The position numbers and the translations under genes are program-made. A DNA stretch of 64,000 nucleotides from Streptomyces sp. TLI_171 (GTDB taxonomy: Bacteria > Actinomycetota > Actinomycetes > Streptomycetales > Streptomycetaceae). The stretch spans positions 2,666,001 to 2,730,000 of the forward strand of contig NZ_RAPS01000001.1 in NCBI RefSeq assembly GCF_003610255.1. The letters are read 5' to 3'. Numbering within the stretch: position 1 is the first letter of the stretch; each line of letters opens with the position of its first letter. The notes beneath the pieces were generated by a model, which was given only the letters and a program-made list of their open reading frames with translations, ran no database searches and was not told the DNA's origin. This document shows, in pieces, positions 29,570 through 40,886 of the stretch.

Positions 29570-31276
29570 ATGGTCCTCTCTTCGGCACAGACCTCGTCGT
29601 GGTCTCCTGCCTCCGCGCAGCACCCCGTACCGCCCTCCCCGCTGTTCACCGCCGCCGACGCCCCGGCGCCGCGGCTGGAGAGCGCGGTCGACCCGGCCTC
29701 GCCGACCGGGCTCGCCAACGCCCAGGCCCACCGGGAGCTGGTCGCCGAACTGCGCGGCAAGCTCGCGGCCGCGGCGCTCGGCGGCGGCGAGAAGGCGCGC
29801 GCCAAGCACACCGCCCGCGGCAAACTGCTGCCCCGGGACCGGGTGGACACCCTGCTGGACCCCGGCTCGCCGTTCCTGGAGCTGGCCCCGCTCGCCGCCG
29901 ACGGCCTGTACGACGGGGCCGCCCCCGCCGCCGGCGTGATCGCCGGGATCGGCCGGGTCGCCGGGCGCGAGGTCCTGGTGGTGGCGAACGACGCCACCGT
30001 CAAGGGCGGCACCTACTACCCGATGACGGTGAAGAAGCACCTCCGCGCGCAGGAGGTGGCCCTGGAGAACCGGCTGCCCTGCATCTACCTGGTGGACTCG
30101 GGCGGCGCGTTCCTGCCCATGCAGGACGAGGTGTTCCCGGACCGCGACCACTTCGGCCGGATCTTCTACAACCAGGCACGCCTGTCAGCCGCCGGGATCC
30201 CGCAGATCGCGGCGGTGCTCGGCTCCTGCACCGCCGGCGGCGCGTACGTTCCGGCGATGAGCGACGAGGCGGTGATCGTCCGCAACCAGGGCACCATCTT
30301 CCTGGGCGGCCCGCCGCTGGTGAAGGCCGCCACCGGCGAGGTGGTGACCGCCGAGGAGCTCGGCGGCGGCGACCTGCACTCCCGCACCTCGGGCGTGACC
30401 GACCACTTGGCGGAGGACGACGCCCACGCGCTGTCCATCGTCCGCACCATCGTGGCCGGGCTCGGCCCGCGGGCGGCGCGGCCGTGGCCGCTCGCCCCGG
30501 TGGAGCCTCCGGCGGTGGACCCGGCCGGGCTGTACGGCGTCGTCCCGGTGGACCCGCGCACCCCCTACGACGTGCGGGAGGTGATCGCCCGGCTGGTGGA
30601 CGGCAGCCGGTTCGCGGAGTTCAAGGCCGAGTACGGCACCACCCTGGTGACCGGCTTCGCCCGCATCCACGGGCACCCGGTCGGGATCGTCGCCAACAAC
30701 GGCGTCCTGTTCGCCGAGTCCGCGCTCAAGGGCGCGCACTTCATCGAACTGTGCGACCAGCGGGGCATCCCCCTCCTCTTCCTGCAGAACATCACCGGCT
30801 TCATGGTCGGCCGCCAGTACGAGGCCGGGGGCATCGCCAAGCACGGCGCCAAGATGGTGACCGCCGTGGCCTGCACCCGGGTGCCCAAGCTGACGGTGGT
30901 GATCGGCGGCTCGTACGGCGCCGGCAACTACTCGATGTGCGGGCGGGCCTACTCGCCCCGCTTTCTGTGGATGTGGCCGAACGCGAAGATCTCCGTGATG
31001 GGCGGGGAGCAGGCGGCATCGGTGCTGGCCACCGTCCGCCGCGACCAGTTCGAGGCCCAGGGGCAGGACTGGTCGGCCGAGGCGGAGGACGAGTTCAAGC
31101 GCCCGGTCCGCGAGCAGTACGAGCGGCAGGGCAACGCCTACTACGCCACCGCCCGGCTCTGGGACGACGGCGTGATCGACCCCCTGCAGACCCGCACCGC
31201 ACTGGGCCTGGCGCTCACCGCCTGTGCCAACGCCCCGCTCCCCGACCCGCGCCCGTTCGGCGTGTTCCGCATGTGA
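29570..31276 (+). CDS. accD1: Acyl-CoA carboxylase beta subunit (carboxyltransferase; probable methylcrotonyl-CoA carboxylase)
   Basis: A 568-residue carboxyltransferase that moves the carboxyl group from biotin to acyl-CoA. Both crotonase-like halves are present: [52 protein letters not shown] and [15 protein letters not shown] in the first; [27 protein letters not shown] and [20 protein letters not shown] in the second. The QDEVFPD and NITGFMVG patterns match methylcrotonyl-CoA carboxylase beta subunits. The N-terminus is about 35 residues longer than usual. Gene order matches the S. coelicolor accD1-accA1-hmgL-acd (liu) operon for leucine and isovalerate breakdown. Confidence 0.9.
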   Translation: MVLSSAQTSSWSPASAQHPVPPSPLFTAADAPAPRLESAVDPASPTGLANAQAHRELVAELRGKLAAAALGGGEKARAKHTARGKLLPRDRVDTLLDPGSPFLELAPLAADGLYDGAAPAAGVIAGIGRVAGREVLVVANDATVKGGTYYPMTVKKHLRAQEVALENRLPCIYLVDSGGAFLPMQDEVFPDRDHFGRIFYNQARLSAAGIPQIAAVLGSCTAGGAYVPAMSDEAVIVRNQGTIFLGGPPLVKAATGEVVTAEELGGGDLHSRTSGVTDHLAEDDAHALSIVRTIVAGLGPRAARPWPLAPVEPPAVDPAGLYGVVPVDPRTPYDVREVIARLVDGSRFAEFKAEYGTTLVTGFARIHGHPVGIVANNGVLFAESALKGAHFIELCDQRGIPLLFLQNITGFMVGRQYEAGGIAKHGAKMVTAVACTRVPKLTVVIGGSYGAGNYSMCGRAYSPRFLWMWPNAKISVMGGEQAASVLATVRRDQFEAQGQDWSAEAEDEFKRPVREQYERQGNAYYATARLWDDGVIDPLQTRTALGLALTACANAPLPDPRPFGVFRM

Positions 31277-31367
31277 CGACCCGCCGGACACCGGCCGCCG
31301 TCGGCAGCGACCGCCGCGGTCACCGTTCCTGAAGCATCGTCAACTCGCTCACCGTTCCCCTCGTGAC

Positions 31368-31381
31368 GGAGGCACACCTCC
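31368..31381 (+). other. Hairpin occluding the ribosome binding site of the carboxylase alpha gene
   Basis: The ribosome binding site GGAGG (31368-31372) is followed after four bases by its complement CCTCC (31377-31381), which touches the ATG at 31382. The 5-bp stem would hide the site in mRNA and could lower or regulate translation. Confidence 0.5.
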
Positions 31382-33546
<2,165 letters not shown>

Positions 33547-33550
<4 letters not shown>

Positions 33551-34569
33551 GCCCCGCCGGCGAGACCGCCGCCGCGCGGACCGGCTCCGAGCAGGCCGCC
33601 GCCGGGCCGACGGTGCTGGACCTCGGTCTGCCGCAGCCGGTGCGCGACCCCGAGCTGCCCGCCCGGGTCCGGATCCACGAGGTCGGCGCCCGCGACGGAC
33701 TGCAGAACGAGAGCGCCCTGGTGCCCGTCGAGGTCAAGGCGGAGTTCATCCAGCGGCTCGCCGCCGCCGGGCTGCGCACGGTCGAGGCGACCAGCTTCGT
33801 CCACCCCAAGTGGGTGCCGCAGCTCGCCGACGCCGAGCAGCTGATGCCCCGTCTGGTCGGCCTGGCCGAGCGGTACCCGGGCCTGCGGCTGCCCGTGCTG
33901 GTGCCCAACGAGCGGGGCATGGACCGGGCGCTCGCGCACCACGCCGGCGAGGTCGCGGTGTTCGCCAGCGCCACCGAGACCTTCGCCCGACGCAACCTCA
34001 ACCGCTCGGCGGACGAGGCGATGGCGATGTTCCGCCCGGTGGTCGAGCGGGCCGCGGACGCCGGGGTCCCGGTGCGCGGCTACCTCTCGATGTGCTTCGG
34101 CGACCCCTGGGAGGGCCGGGTCCCGGTCGAACAGGTGGTCCGCCACGGCCTGACGCTGCTGGAGATGGGGTGCGCCGAGCTGAGCCTGGGCGACACCATC
34201 GGCGTCGCCACCCCCGGCCACGTCAAGGCGCTGCTCGACGAGTTCACTCGTTCCGGCGTCCCGATCGAACGGCTCGCGGTGCACTTCCACGACACCTACG
34301 GCCAGGCGCTCGCCAACACCCTGGCCGCGCTGCGCGCCGGGGTGACCGTGGTGGACGCCTCGGCCGGCGGCCTCGGCGGCTGCCCGTACGCCAAGAGCGC
34401 GACCGGCAACCTCGCCACCGAGGACCTGGTCTGGATGCTGCACGGCCTGGGCATCGAGACCGGCGTCGACCTCGCCGCGCTCGCCCGAACCAGCGGCTGG
34501 ATGGCCCGTCACCTCGGTCGCCCCAGCCCGTCGAGGACCGTTCGCGCCCTGCTCGGGCCGACGTCCTGA
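33547..34569 (+). CDS. hmgL: Hydroxymethylglutaryl-CoA lyase
   Basis: A 340-residue TIM-barrel lyase that splits HMG-CoA to acetyl-CoA and acetoacetate, the last step of leucine breakdown. The N-terminal motif is VRIHEVGARDGLQNE, metal ligands include HFHDTYGQALANT, and the signature loop with the catalytic Cys is GGLGGCPYAKSATGN. The first 35 residues are an extra acidic/Ala-rich tail. The ATG overlaps the carboxylase stop by four bases. Family members also include HMG-like lyases, but the operon context supports HMG-CoA. Confidence 0.9.
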
Positions 34570-34628
34570 CCCTCCGAATCCCCCAATCCCACCAGGCCCA
34601 CCAGGCCGCGATCCCGGGAGGATCAGCC

Positions 34629-35819
34629 GTGCTCGACCACCGCCTGAGCAGTGAGTACGAGGAACTCCGCCGCACCGTCGAGGAGTTCGCCAACGACGTG
34701 GTTGCGCCGAAGATCGGCGAATACTACGAGCAGAACGAATTCCCGTACGACATCGTCCGGGAAATGGGGCGGATGGGCCTGTTCGGGCTGCCGTTCCCCG
34801 AGGAGTACGGCGGCATGGGCGGCGACTACTTCGCGCTCTGCCTCGCCCTGGAGGAGCTGGCCCGGGTCGACTCCTCGGTGGCGATCACCCTGGAGGCCGC
34901 CGTTTCGCTCGGGTCGATGCCGATCTACCGGTTCGGCACCGAGGAGCAGAAGCGGGAGTGGCTGCCGAAGCTCACGTCCGGCGAGATGCTCGGCGCCTTC
35001 GGCCTGACCGAGCCCGAGGGCGGCACGGACGCCGGGGCGACCCGGACCACCGCGCGCTACGACGAGGCCACCGACGAGTGGGTGATCAACGGCAGCAAGT
35101 GCTTCATCACCAACTCGGGCACCGAGATCACCGGGCTGGTGACCGTCACCGCATTGACCGAACCGCTCACACATTCGAGTGATGGCGCCTCAAATCACTC
35201 GCCCACCAGGGAAATCTCCTCCATCATCGTTCCCACTGGGACTCCCGGGTTCCAGGTTTCGAAGAAGTACTCGAAGGTCGGGTGGAACGCCTCCGACACC
35301 CGCGAGCTGTCCTTCACCGACTGCCGAGTTCCCGCGGCCAACCTGGTCGGACCCCGAGGCCGCGGCTACGCCCAGTTCCTGCGCATCCTCGACGAGGGCC
35401 GCATCGCCATCGCGGCCCTGGCCACCGGCCTGGCCCAGGGGTGCGTCGACCAGTCGCTCTCGTACGCCGCCACCCGCCGAGCCTTCGGTCGGCCGATCGG
35501 CGCCAATCAGGTCATCCAGTTCAAGCTCGCCGACATGGAGATGCGCGCACACACCTCCCGCCTGGCCTGGCGGGACGCCGCCTCCCGGCTGCTGCACTCC
35601 GAGCCCTTCAAGAAGGAGGCAGCCATTGCCAAGCTGTACGCCTCCGAGGCTGCGGTCGACAGCGCACGCGAAGCGACCCAGATCCACGGCGGCTACGGCT
35701 TCATGAACGAGTACCCCGTCGCCCGGTTCTGGCGTGACTGCAAGATCCTGGAGATCGGCGAGGGCACCTCGGAGGTCCAGCGGATGCTCATCGCGCGAGA
35801 GCTCGGCATGACCTCCTGA
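34629..35819 (+). CDS. Acyl-CoA dehydrogenase (isovaleryl-CoA dehydrogenase-like)
   Basis: A 396-residue FAD flavoprotein that introduces the alpha-beta double bond in acyl-CoA. Family signatures are AFGLTEPEGGTDAGA, FITNSGTEI, YSKVGWNASDTRELSF, RRAFGRPIG and the C-terminal IGEGTSEVQRMLIAREL with the usual Glu. GTG at 34629 has GGGAGGAT upstream. Relative to the family there is an extra 12-residue stretch (about 179-193, LTHSSDGASNHSP) encoded with AT-rich codons and holding an 8-bp inverted repeat (35176-35183 with 35194-35201). It ends the liu-type operon and probably oxidises isovaleryl-CoA. Confidence 0.88.
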   Translation: MLDHRLSSEYEELRRTVEEFANDVVAPKIGEYYEQNEFPYDIVREMGRMGLFGLPFPEEYGGMGGDYFALCLALEELARVDSSVAITLEAAVSLGSMPIYRFGTEEQKREWLPKLTSGEMLGAFGLTEPEGGTDAGATRTTARYDEATDEWVINGSKCFITNSGTEITGLVTVTALTEPLTHSSDGASNHSPTREISSIIVPTGTPGFQVSKKYSKVGWNASDTRELSFTDCRVPAANLVGPRGRGYAQFLRILDEGRIAIAALATGLAQGCVDQSLSYAATRRAFGRPIGANQVIQFKLADMEMRAHTSRLAWRDAASRLLHSEPFKKEAAIAKLYASEAAVDSAREATQIHGGYGFMNEYPVARFWRDCKILEIGEGTSEVQRMLIARELGMTS

Positions 35820-35850
35820 GCCGTCCGCCGCGCAGCCCGAACCCCCGACC

Positions 35851-35901
35851 CACCGCACACCGCACACCGCACACCGCCCGCAGCCCGCAGCCCGCAGCCC
35901 G
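35851..35901. repeat. Heptamer tandem repeats (CACCGCA then CGCAGCC)
   Basis: About four copies of a CACCGCA unit are followed at once by three or more copies of CGCAGCC, both with period seven, between the convergent acyl-CoA dehydrogenase and universal stress genes. No hairpin terminator is evident here. Confidence 0.7.
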
Positions 35902-35918
35902 GACACGTCAGCCTGCCG

Positions 35919-36428
35919 TCAGGGGATGACGATGACCGGGCGGTTGGCGCGGCGGGCCAGGCGGCCGGAGACCGACCCGAAGATCTTGCCGAGCAGGCCG
36001 TGGGTGCTGCCGACCACGATGGCGTCTGCCGCGTACTCGCGGCCGACCTCCTCGATCTCGTGGCAGATGTCGCCTCCGCGTTCCACCAGGATCCAGGGGA
36101 CGCCCGACAGGAAGTCGGCGCACGCGAGTTCGAGGCCGAGGATCTCGGTCCGCTGGTCGGGCAGGTCCACGAAGACCGGCGGCTCGCAGCCGGCCCAGAC
36201 GGTGGCGGGAAGCCGGTTGGCGACGTGGACGATCACCAGGCCGCACTGGGAGCGGCGGGCCATGCCCACGGCGTAGGCGAGGGCGCGCTCGCTGGAGAGT
36301 GAGCCGTCGAAGCCGACCACCACGCCGTGCTGGAACCGGGGGTCGCAGGCCCGCGAGCCGTGCTCCTGGAGCTGTGGTTCGCCTTCGCCGTCGCGGCGGC
36401 CGACGGTCGGACGGGAACGGTCGGTCAT
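35919..36428 (-). CDS. Universal stress protein (UspA family)
   Basis: A 169-residue cytoplasmic protein. A charged 35-residue N-terminal lead is followed by the Usp fold (VVVGFDGSLSSERALAYAVG), ending in the ATP-binding motif G-x2-G-x9-G-S (GSTHGLLGKIFGSVSGRL) and NRPVIVIP. An ATP-binding type is therefore likely. ATG at 36428 has GGAGG five bases upstream; an open extension to 36623 looks noncoding. It stands alone, with a long upstream region. Confidence 0.88.
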   Translation of the reverse strand: MTDRSRPTVGRRDGEGEPQLQEHGSRACDPRFQHGVVVGFDGSLSSERALAYAVGMARRSQCGLVIVHVANRLPATVWAGCEPPVFVDLPDQRTEILGLELACADFLSGVPWILVERGGDICHEIEEVGREYAADAIVVGSTHGLLGKIFGSVSGRLARRANRPVIVIP

Positions 36429-37121
36429 CGCGTCCTCCGCAGTACCGGGTCGGGGGCCGACGGCCGGGTCCGCCGCCGTCCCTGGGGTGTCACGCTTCGG
36501 TTCACGCCGTCGGCCGGGGTCACGACGGCGGCCCGCACGTCCGAACACGTCGAGGGACTCGGCAGCGGTCCTCTCGTCGCGAGGGCTGCCGTGGGCAGAT
36601 CCGGATGGCTCTTGACCGGCCATGGCTCAAAACTCTTCAACTGGGACGGGCCTACGCAGGGGGACACGGCGGTGAACCGCCCGGTCCCGGTGACAGGGAC
36701 GACCGGGGTGGCGAACCGCTCCGGAACGACGACCACCGATGGCGACCTGTGCCTTTCAGAGTACGGCTCGGGACGGGCACCGCCCAGCAGCGGAGCCCTC
36801 GTACGACCAGGTTCCCGCTTGCGGAGGAGACACACGCCGGAGTGTGCGCCCCTCGCGCGACGGGTTCCAAGGAGCTTGACCGACGACACGCAGTGTGCGC
36901 AACAGGGTGTCCACACACCGTGACCCGACTGTCATCGCCCCTGTCCGCAGGCGGTGCACGGCAGTTGTGGCGCCGGGGCGGCCGGCGACCGCCGCTGTCC
37001 GCATTCGGATCATGGTCCGGCTTGGGGGCGTACCAACCGGATTCGGCCAATTCGCGGAAAATCCCCAAGCCTTTGGCAATTGCCACGTGCATACGGGGTG
37101 CCCGCTGGCAGCATGCTCGGC
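36429..37121. other. Intergenic region between divergent universal stress and HAD genes
   Basis: Almost 700 bases with no credible coding frame. It contains an inverted repeat GTCCC-N7-GGGAC (36684-36700) and an AT-richer patch just before the HAD gene (about 37040-37090). Promoters for both flanking genes must lie here but none is clear. A short minus frame containing LGIFRELAESGWYAPKP overlaps the patch and was not accepted as a gene. Confidence 0.4.
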
Positions 37122-38144
37122 ATGCCGCTGCTCCTGCTCGACCTCGACAACACCTTGCTGCCCAGGGATGCCGCGTTCCGGGCGTGGGCGGAGGACTTCC
37201 TCGCCGAGAACCACCTGCCCGCCGGCGACCTCGACTGGCTGGTGATGCTCGACGGCAGCGGGTACGTGCCGCGCAGCACCGTACTGGGTGCAGCAAAGCG
37301 CCGCTACGGCATCGACCGCTCGGTCGAGACGATGCTGAAGCACTACCGGCTCGGCATCAACTCGCATATCCAATGCCCTGATTCGCATGTCGAAGCGCTG
37401 CGGGAGGCCCGTGCGGCGGGCTGGACGATCGGCATCGTCAGCAACGGCGGGACGCTCGCCCAACTGGAGAAGATCCGGCTCACCGGGCTCGCTCCGCTGG
37501 TGGACGGCTGGGTCATCTCGGAGGAGGCCCGCTGCCTGAAGCCCGACCCGCTGATCTTCGAGATCGCGGCCCGGCGGTGCGGGTACCGGTCCTCCGGGGA
37601 CTGGACCGCGCAGACCTGGATGGTGGGCGACTACGGTCCGGCCGACATCGCGGGCGCGGCCGCCACCGGGCTGCGCAGTGCCTGGCTGCACCACGGGCGG
37701 CCGTGGGCCGAACGCGCCTACCGTCCGACGATCAGCGCCCCGACCCTCCCGGAGGCGGTGCAGCTGATCGTCGCGGCGGCCGAACGCTCCACCGCCGGCC
37801 GGGGGTTCGCCGCCGCGTCCGGCCTCCCCCACTCCGCCCCCCGCCCGCGCCCGTCCCGCGGCCACCTCGCCGTTCCGGCCTCCCGGCTGGCGCCGCCGCC
37901 CACGAAGCTCGGCCGGAGCGCGCCGGCCGCCACGGTCACCGCAGCGACAGCTGCAACAACGGCAACAGCAACGTCGAATGCAGCGGGCGGACCGACCGTG
38001 CCGTCGAACGCCCCGGGCATGCCCGTCGCACCGCTGTTGCCGCGCGGCAAGCCCGTTCCGCTCACCCAGATCGACCGCGCGGCGCCCGCCGGGCCCGCCA
38101 CCGCCCAGGCCCGCTGGGGCGACCCCGCGACGGCTGCCGGCTGA
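37122..38144 (+). CDS. HAD family hydrolase with long low-complexity tail
   Basis: A 340-residue protein. Residues 1-225 are a HAD phosphatase with DLDNT (Asp7, Asp9), motif II VSNGG (Ser107), motif III Lys140 in LKPDP, and motif IV VGDYGPAD. A helical cap (about 20-95) marks subfamily I. The remaining 115 residues are Ala/Pro/Thr-rich and disordered, which the family lacks. ATG 37122 directly precedes the catalytic strand; 37113 is an alternative. Likely a small phosphomonoester phosphatase. It ends seven bases from the convergent Xre regulator stop. Confidence 0.85.
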   Translation: MPLLLLDLDNTLLPRDAAFRAWAEDFLAENHLPAGDLDWLVMLDGSGYVPRSTVLGAAKRRYGIDRSVETMLKHYRLGINSHIQCPDSHVEALREARAAGWTIGIVSNGGTLAQLEKIRLTGLAPLVDGWVISEEARCLKPDPLIFEIAARRCGYRSSGDWTAQTWMVGDYGPADIAGAAATGLRSAWLHHGRPWAERAYRPTISAPTLPEAVQLIVAAAERSTAGRGFAAASGLPHSAPRPRPSRGHLAVPASRLAPPPTKLGRSAPAATVTAATAATTATATSNAAGGPTVPSNAPGMPVAPLLPRGKPVPLTQIDRAAPAGPATAQARWGDPATAAG

Positions 38145-38151
38145 CCCTCCG

Positions 38152-39006
38152 TCAGGCCTTCCGGGCCGCGTCCGCCGGCTCCGCCCCGAGCACCCGCAGC
38201 AGGTCGAGGCGTCCGGCGCTCTCGCTGCCCGCCGGGGCGCTGTGCACCAGGAGGAGCTGGCTCTCGCCGGCGGCGGCGAGGACCTCGCAGTCGAGGTCCA
38301 GGCGGCCGACGGCGGGGTGCAGCACGGTCTTGCGTCCGCTGCGGCGGACCGCGACCTCGTGGCGGTCCCAGAGCTCGTTGAACTCCGGACTGCCGGAGCG
38401 GAGTCGGCCCAGCAACTCGGTGATCCGGGGATCGTCGGGGCGGGCGGCCCGGGCGGCACGCAGGTTGGCGACGTGGGCGCGGGCGAGGTCCGGGTGCGCG
38501 TCCTCGGGGAAACGGCGGCGGACCTCGGGGGCGGTGAACCAGCGCAGGGTGATGTTGCGGGCAGCGGGCGGCAGGTCGGACAGATCGCCGAAGACCGCAG
38601 CGGCCATCGGGTTCTGGACCAGCACGTCGCCGAGGTCGGAGATCACCTGCGCGGGCACGTCGTGCAGCCGGTCGAGGATCAGCAGCAGTCCGGGGCGGAC
38701 GTGGTCGAGCGGGCTGTGACGGCGGGGCGGCCGGTGCCCGGCGAGGTGGAAGAGGTGGTCGCGCTCGTCCTCGGTCAGCCGCAGGGTGCGGGCCAGGGCG
38801 GCGAGCAGGTGCGGGGACGGCTGCGGGCCGCGGCGCTGTTCGAGGCGCGCGTAGTAGTCGACGGACAGGCCGGCCAGGTGGGCGACCTCCTCGCGGCGCA
38901 GCCCGGGGGTGCGGCGGCGGGTGCCGGGGGCGAGGCCCAGGTCGGCGGGGCCCAGCCGGGCGCGGGAGCGGGTGAGGAAGTCGGCGAGTGCGGGTCGGTC
39001 GATCAC
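38152..39006 (-). CDS. Xre-family HTH regulator with MmyB-like ligand domain
   Basis: A 284-residue regulator. The HTH spans about residues 10-75 (TPGLRREEVAHLAGLSVDYY then ARLEQRRGPQPS). The C-terminal half is an MmyB-like (PAS-type) domain with the conserved NPMAAAVFGDLSDLPPAARN and HPAVGRLDLDCEVLAAAGES. Such proteins often control the adjacent divergent oxidoreductase gene. The GTG at 39006 is the first in-frame start before the HTH. The probable target is the SDR at 39302. Confidence 0.87.
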   Translation of the reverse strand: MIDRPALADFLTRSRARLGPADLGLAPGTRRRTPGLRREEVAHLAGLSVDYYARLEQRRGPQPSPHLLAALARTLRLTEDERDHLFHLAGHRPPRRHSPLDHVRPGLLLILDRLHDVPAQVISDLGDVLVQNPMAAAVFGDLSDLPPAARNITLRWFTAPEVRRRFPEDAHPDLARAHVANLRAARAARPDDPRITELLGRLRSGSPEFNELWDRHEVAVRRSGRKTVLHPAVGRLDLDCEVLAAAGESQLLLVHSAPAGSESAGRLDLLRVLGAEPADAARKA

Positions 39007-39301
39007 GCTGCCCAGGATGGCCCGGCCGGCGCGGTCCGAGCCAGGGATCGCCGGTCCCCGGCTCGGGAGGTCTCTGCCACCGCGTGATCCTCGCCCCCAG
39101 AGTGGTGCGGGGGCCGGACGTTCCGGCCCACCGGGTCGGCCGCAGGTCCGGCCCGGGGCCCGAACCCACCCGCGCCGGGACCGCGTTCAACCGACCGGAC
39201 CCGGCGGACCCGGCGGACCCGAGCACCGGGACCGCCGGTGCAACGGGTCAGCCGGGCAACCGGCTGGGGCGCGGACGGGCGAGTCCGTGGAGGAGACAGT
39301 C

Positions 39302-40213
39302 ATGGCACGTTTTCTGATGACCGGGGCGACCGGGCAGGTCGGCCGTCGGCTGGTCCCCCGGCTGGCGGGGTGGGCCGGTCCGGGGTCGGTGCGGGTGCTG
39401 GTGCGGGACGCGGAACGCGCTTCCCGGCTAGAGGAGTTCGGGGTCGAGGCGGTGGTCGGCGACCTCCGCGAGGAGTCCGGCCGGAGGCGGGCGCTGGACG
39501 GCATCGAGGTGGTGGTGAACGCGGCCGCCGCGCTGCGCGGGGTGCCGGACGAGGCCGCGTGGGCCGTCAACCGGGACGCGGCGGTGGCGCTGGGCCGGGA
39601 GGCGGCCGCCGCAGGGGTGTCCAGGTTCGTGCAGGTGAGCACCAGCCTGGTGTACGGCCGGGGGCTCGGGCGGCCCGCCGTGGAAGGCGACGTGCTGGCG
39701 CCGGACCCGGCGTGGGGGGTGTACCCGGCGTCCAAGGCGCAGGCCGAGGCGGGCCTGCGCGCGCTGGCCGAGCGGCCGCAGCACGCCCTGCCGCTGGTGG
39801 TGGTGCGGCTGGCGTTCGTCTACGGCGAGGGTGACCCGCACCTGGCCCAGTCGCTGAACTGGGCTGCGCACTGGCCTGCCGATCAGCGGCTGGCAGTGGT
39901 GCACCACGCGGACGTCGCGCAGGGCCTGTGGCGGGCTGCGACGGCTCCGGGACTCGAAGGTCGCACCTTCAACCTCGCGGACGACGCCCCGCTCACCGCC
40001 TGGGACCTGTACCTGCTCAACGGCCGGGTGCACCCGGCCGGGTCGCCGCACCCGGACGAACACGAGGAGGAGGGCGGGCAGCAGCCGAGCCGTCCCGACA
40101 GGGGGTTCGATCCCTGGGAGGGGCAGGTGTCCACCACCGCGGCCCGGCGGGAGCTGGGCTGGCGCCCGCTGTACCCGTCCGCCTGGACGGCGGCCGACGC
40201 CGGCGCGCTCTGA
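39302..40213 (+). CDS. NAD(P)-dependent epimerase/dehydratase-like SDR
   Basis: A 303-residue extended short-chain dehydrogenase. The Rossmann glycine motif is TGATGQVGRRL (7-17), the catalytic Ser is in VQVSTSLVYG and the Tyr-x3-Lys motif is YPASK (about 141-145). The segment HHADVAQGLWRAA is the substrate-side motif of sugar epimerases and related enzymes. ATG 39302 has GGAGGAG upstream. It is divergent from the MmyB-type regulator, which probably controls it. The substrate is unknown. Confidence 0.85.
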   Translation: MARFLMTGATGQVGRRLVPRLAGWAGPGSVRVLVRDAERASRLEEFGVEAVVGDLREESGRRRALDGIEVVVNAAAALRGVPDEAAWAVNRDAAVALGREAAAAGVSRFVQVSTSLVYGRGLGRPAVEGDVLAPDPAWGVYPASKAQAEAGLRALAERPQHALPLVVVRLAFVYGEGDPHLAQSLNWAAHWPADQRLAVVHHADVAQGLWRAATAPGLEGRTFNLADDAPLTAWDLYLLNGRVHPAGSPHPDEHEEEGGQQPSRPDRGFDPWEGQVSTTAARRELGWRPLYPSAWTAADAGAL

Positions 40214-40886
40214 GCGGACGGGCGGGCGCCGGAGACCCGTGCCGGCCCGCCCCGAAGAACGCCTCCGGCCCGGACCCGCGCCGTACGCAACAAGGCCTCC
40301 CGGGGTACCGACGGGATTAGGACGAATGTGCGGCGCACCTGCGGAGCTGGCGGGTCGGCGGGGGCAGCGGCAGCCGGGCGGGCCGGGCGGTGGAGCCGGG
40401 GCGGGTGGGACAGGAGTGAAGTGGACAGGACAGAGTGACGGAGTGTGAGGTGAGGGGCATTCAGGAGTGGCCGGTTCGGGTTGCGCCGGGGGGCTGACGG
40501 GGCGCGGGGATCATGGCTCAGGTGTGCGCTGTGGCGCGTGAAGGCCGGTTTCGCGCCCCCGATTCGAACCGTCCATTTTCGGCCAACTTGCGCTCCGGAC
40601 CCGCCGTTCGGGCAAAGCCGCAGCACACAGTGGGCGGTGGGTGCACCGCCGGTCGGGGAATCGACGACGGGTCGCGCGACAACCAGCCACCGTTGTCCGC
40701 GCCCCCTTCACAGCGGGGTCGACGGGTGCCACGCTTCGTGATCGAATGCTTCACGCCAAATTGCCATGTCGACATAGCGTCGGATGGTGAACTTGTCACA
40801 ACGGCAACGGTCCACCAAGTAGATTCGATCTTGGCTCGCAGGAGCGGCAGCCGAGACCACCACACCACCGAGGGGGCTGGAGCGCC
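40214..40886 (+). promoter_or_regulatory. Long upstream region of adpA
   Basis: 673 bases without a convincing gene; long regulated leaders are typical of adpA. Candidate sites: a BldD-like box TGAC-N5-GTGA at 40436-40448, and CTTCACGCCA at 40749-40758, which in reverse complement fits the AdpA consensus TGGCSNGWWY at 9 of 10 positions. AT-richer sequence at about 40740-40830 (AAATTGCCATG, TTGTCA, TAGATT) probably holds the promoter. All assignments are by eye. Confidence 0.5.

Noticed and set aside
36684..36700. GTCCC-N7-GGGAC as a DosR-type box upstream of the universal stress gene
   Set aside because: The arms are in the opposite order to the known DosR box (GGGAC...GTCCC) and extend no further.
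36652..37296. Minus frame containing LGIFRELAESGWYAPKP upstream of the HAD gene
   Set aside because: Only a short piece looks protein-like, there is no plausible start with a ribosome binding site, and it overlaps the start of the HAD gene.
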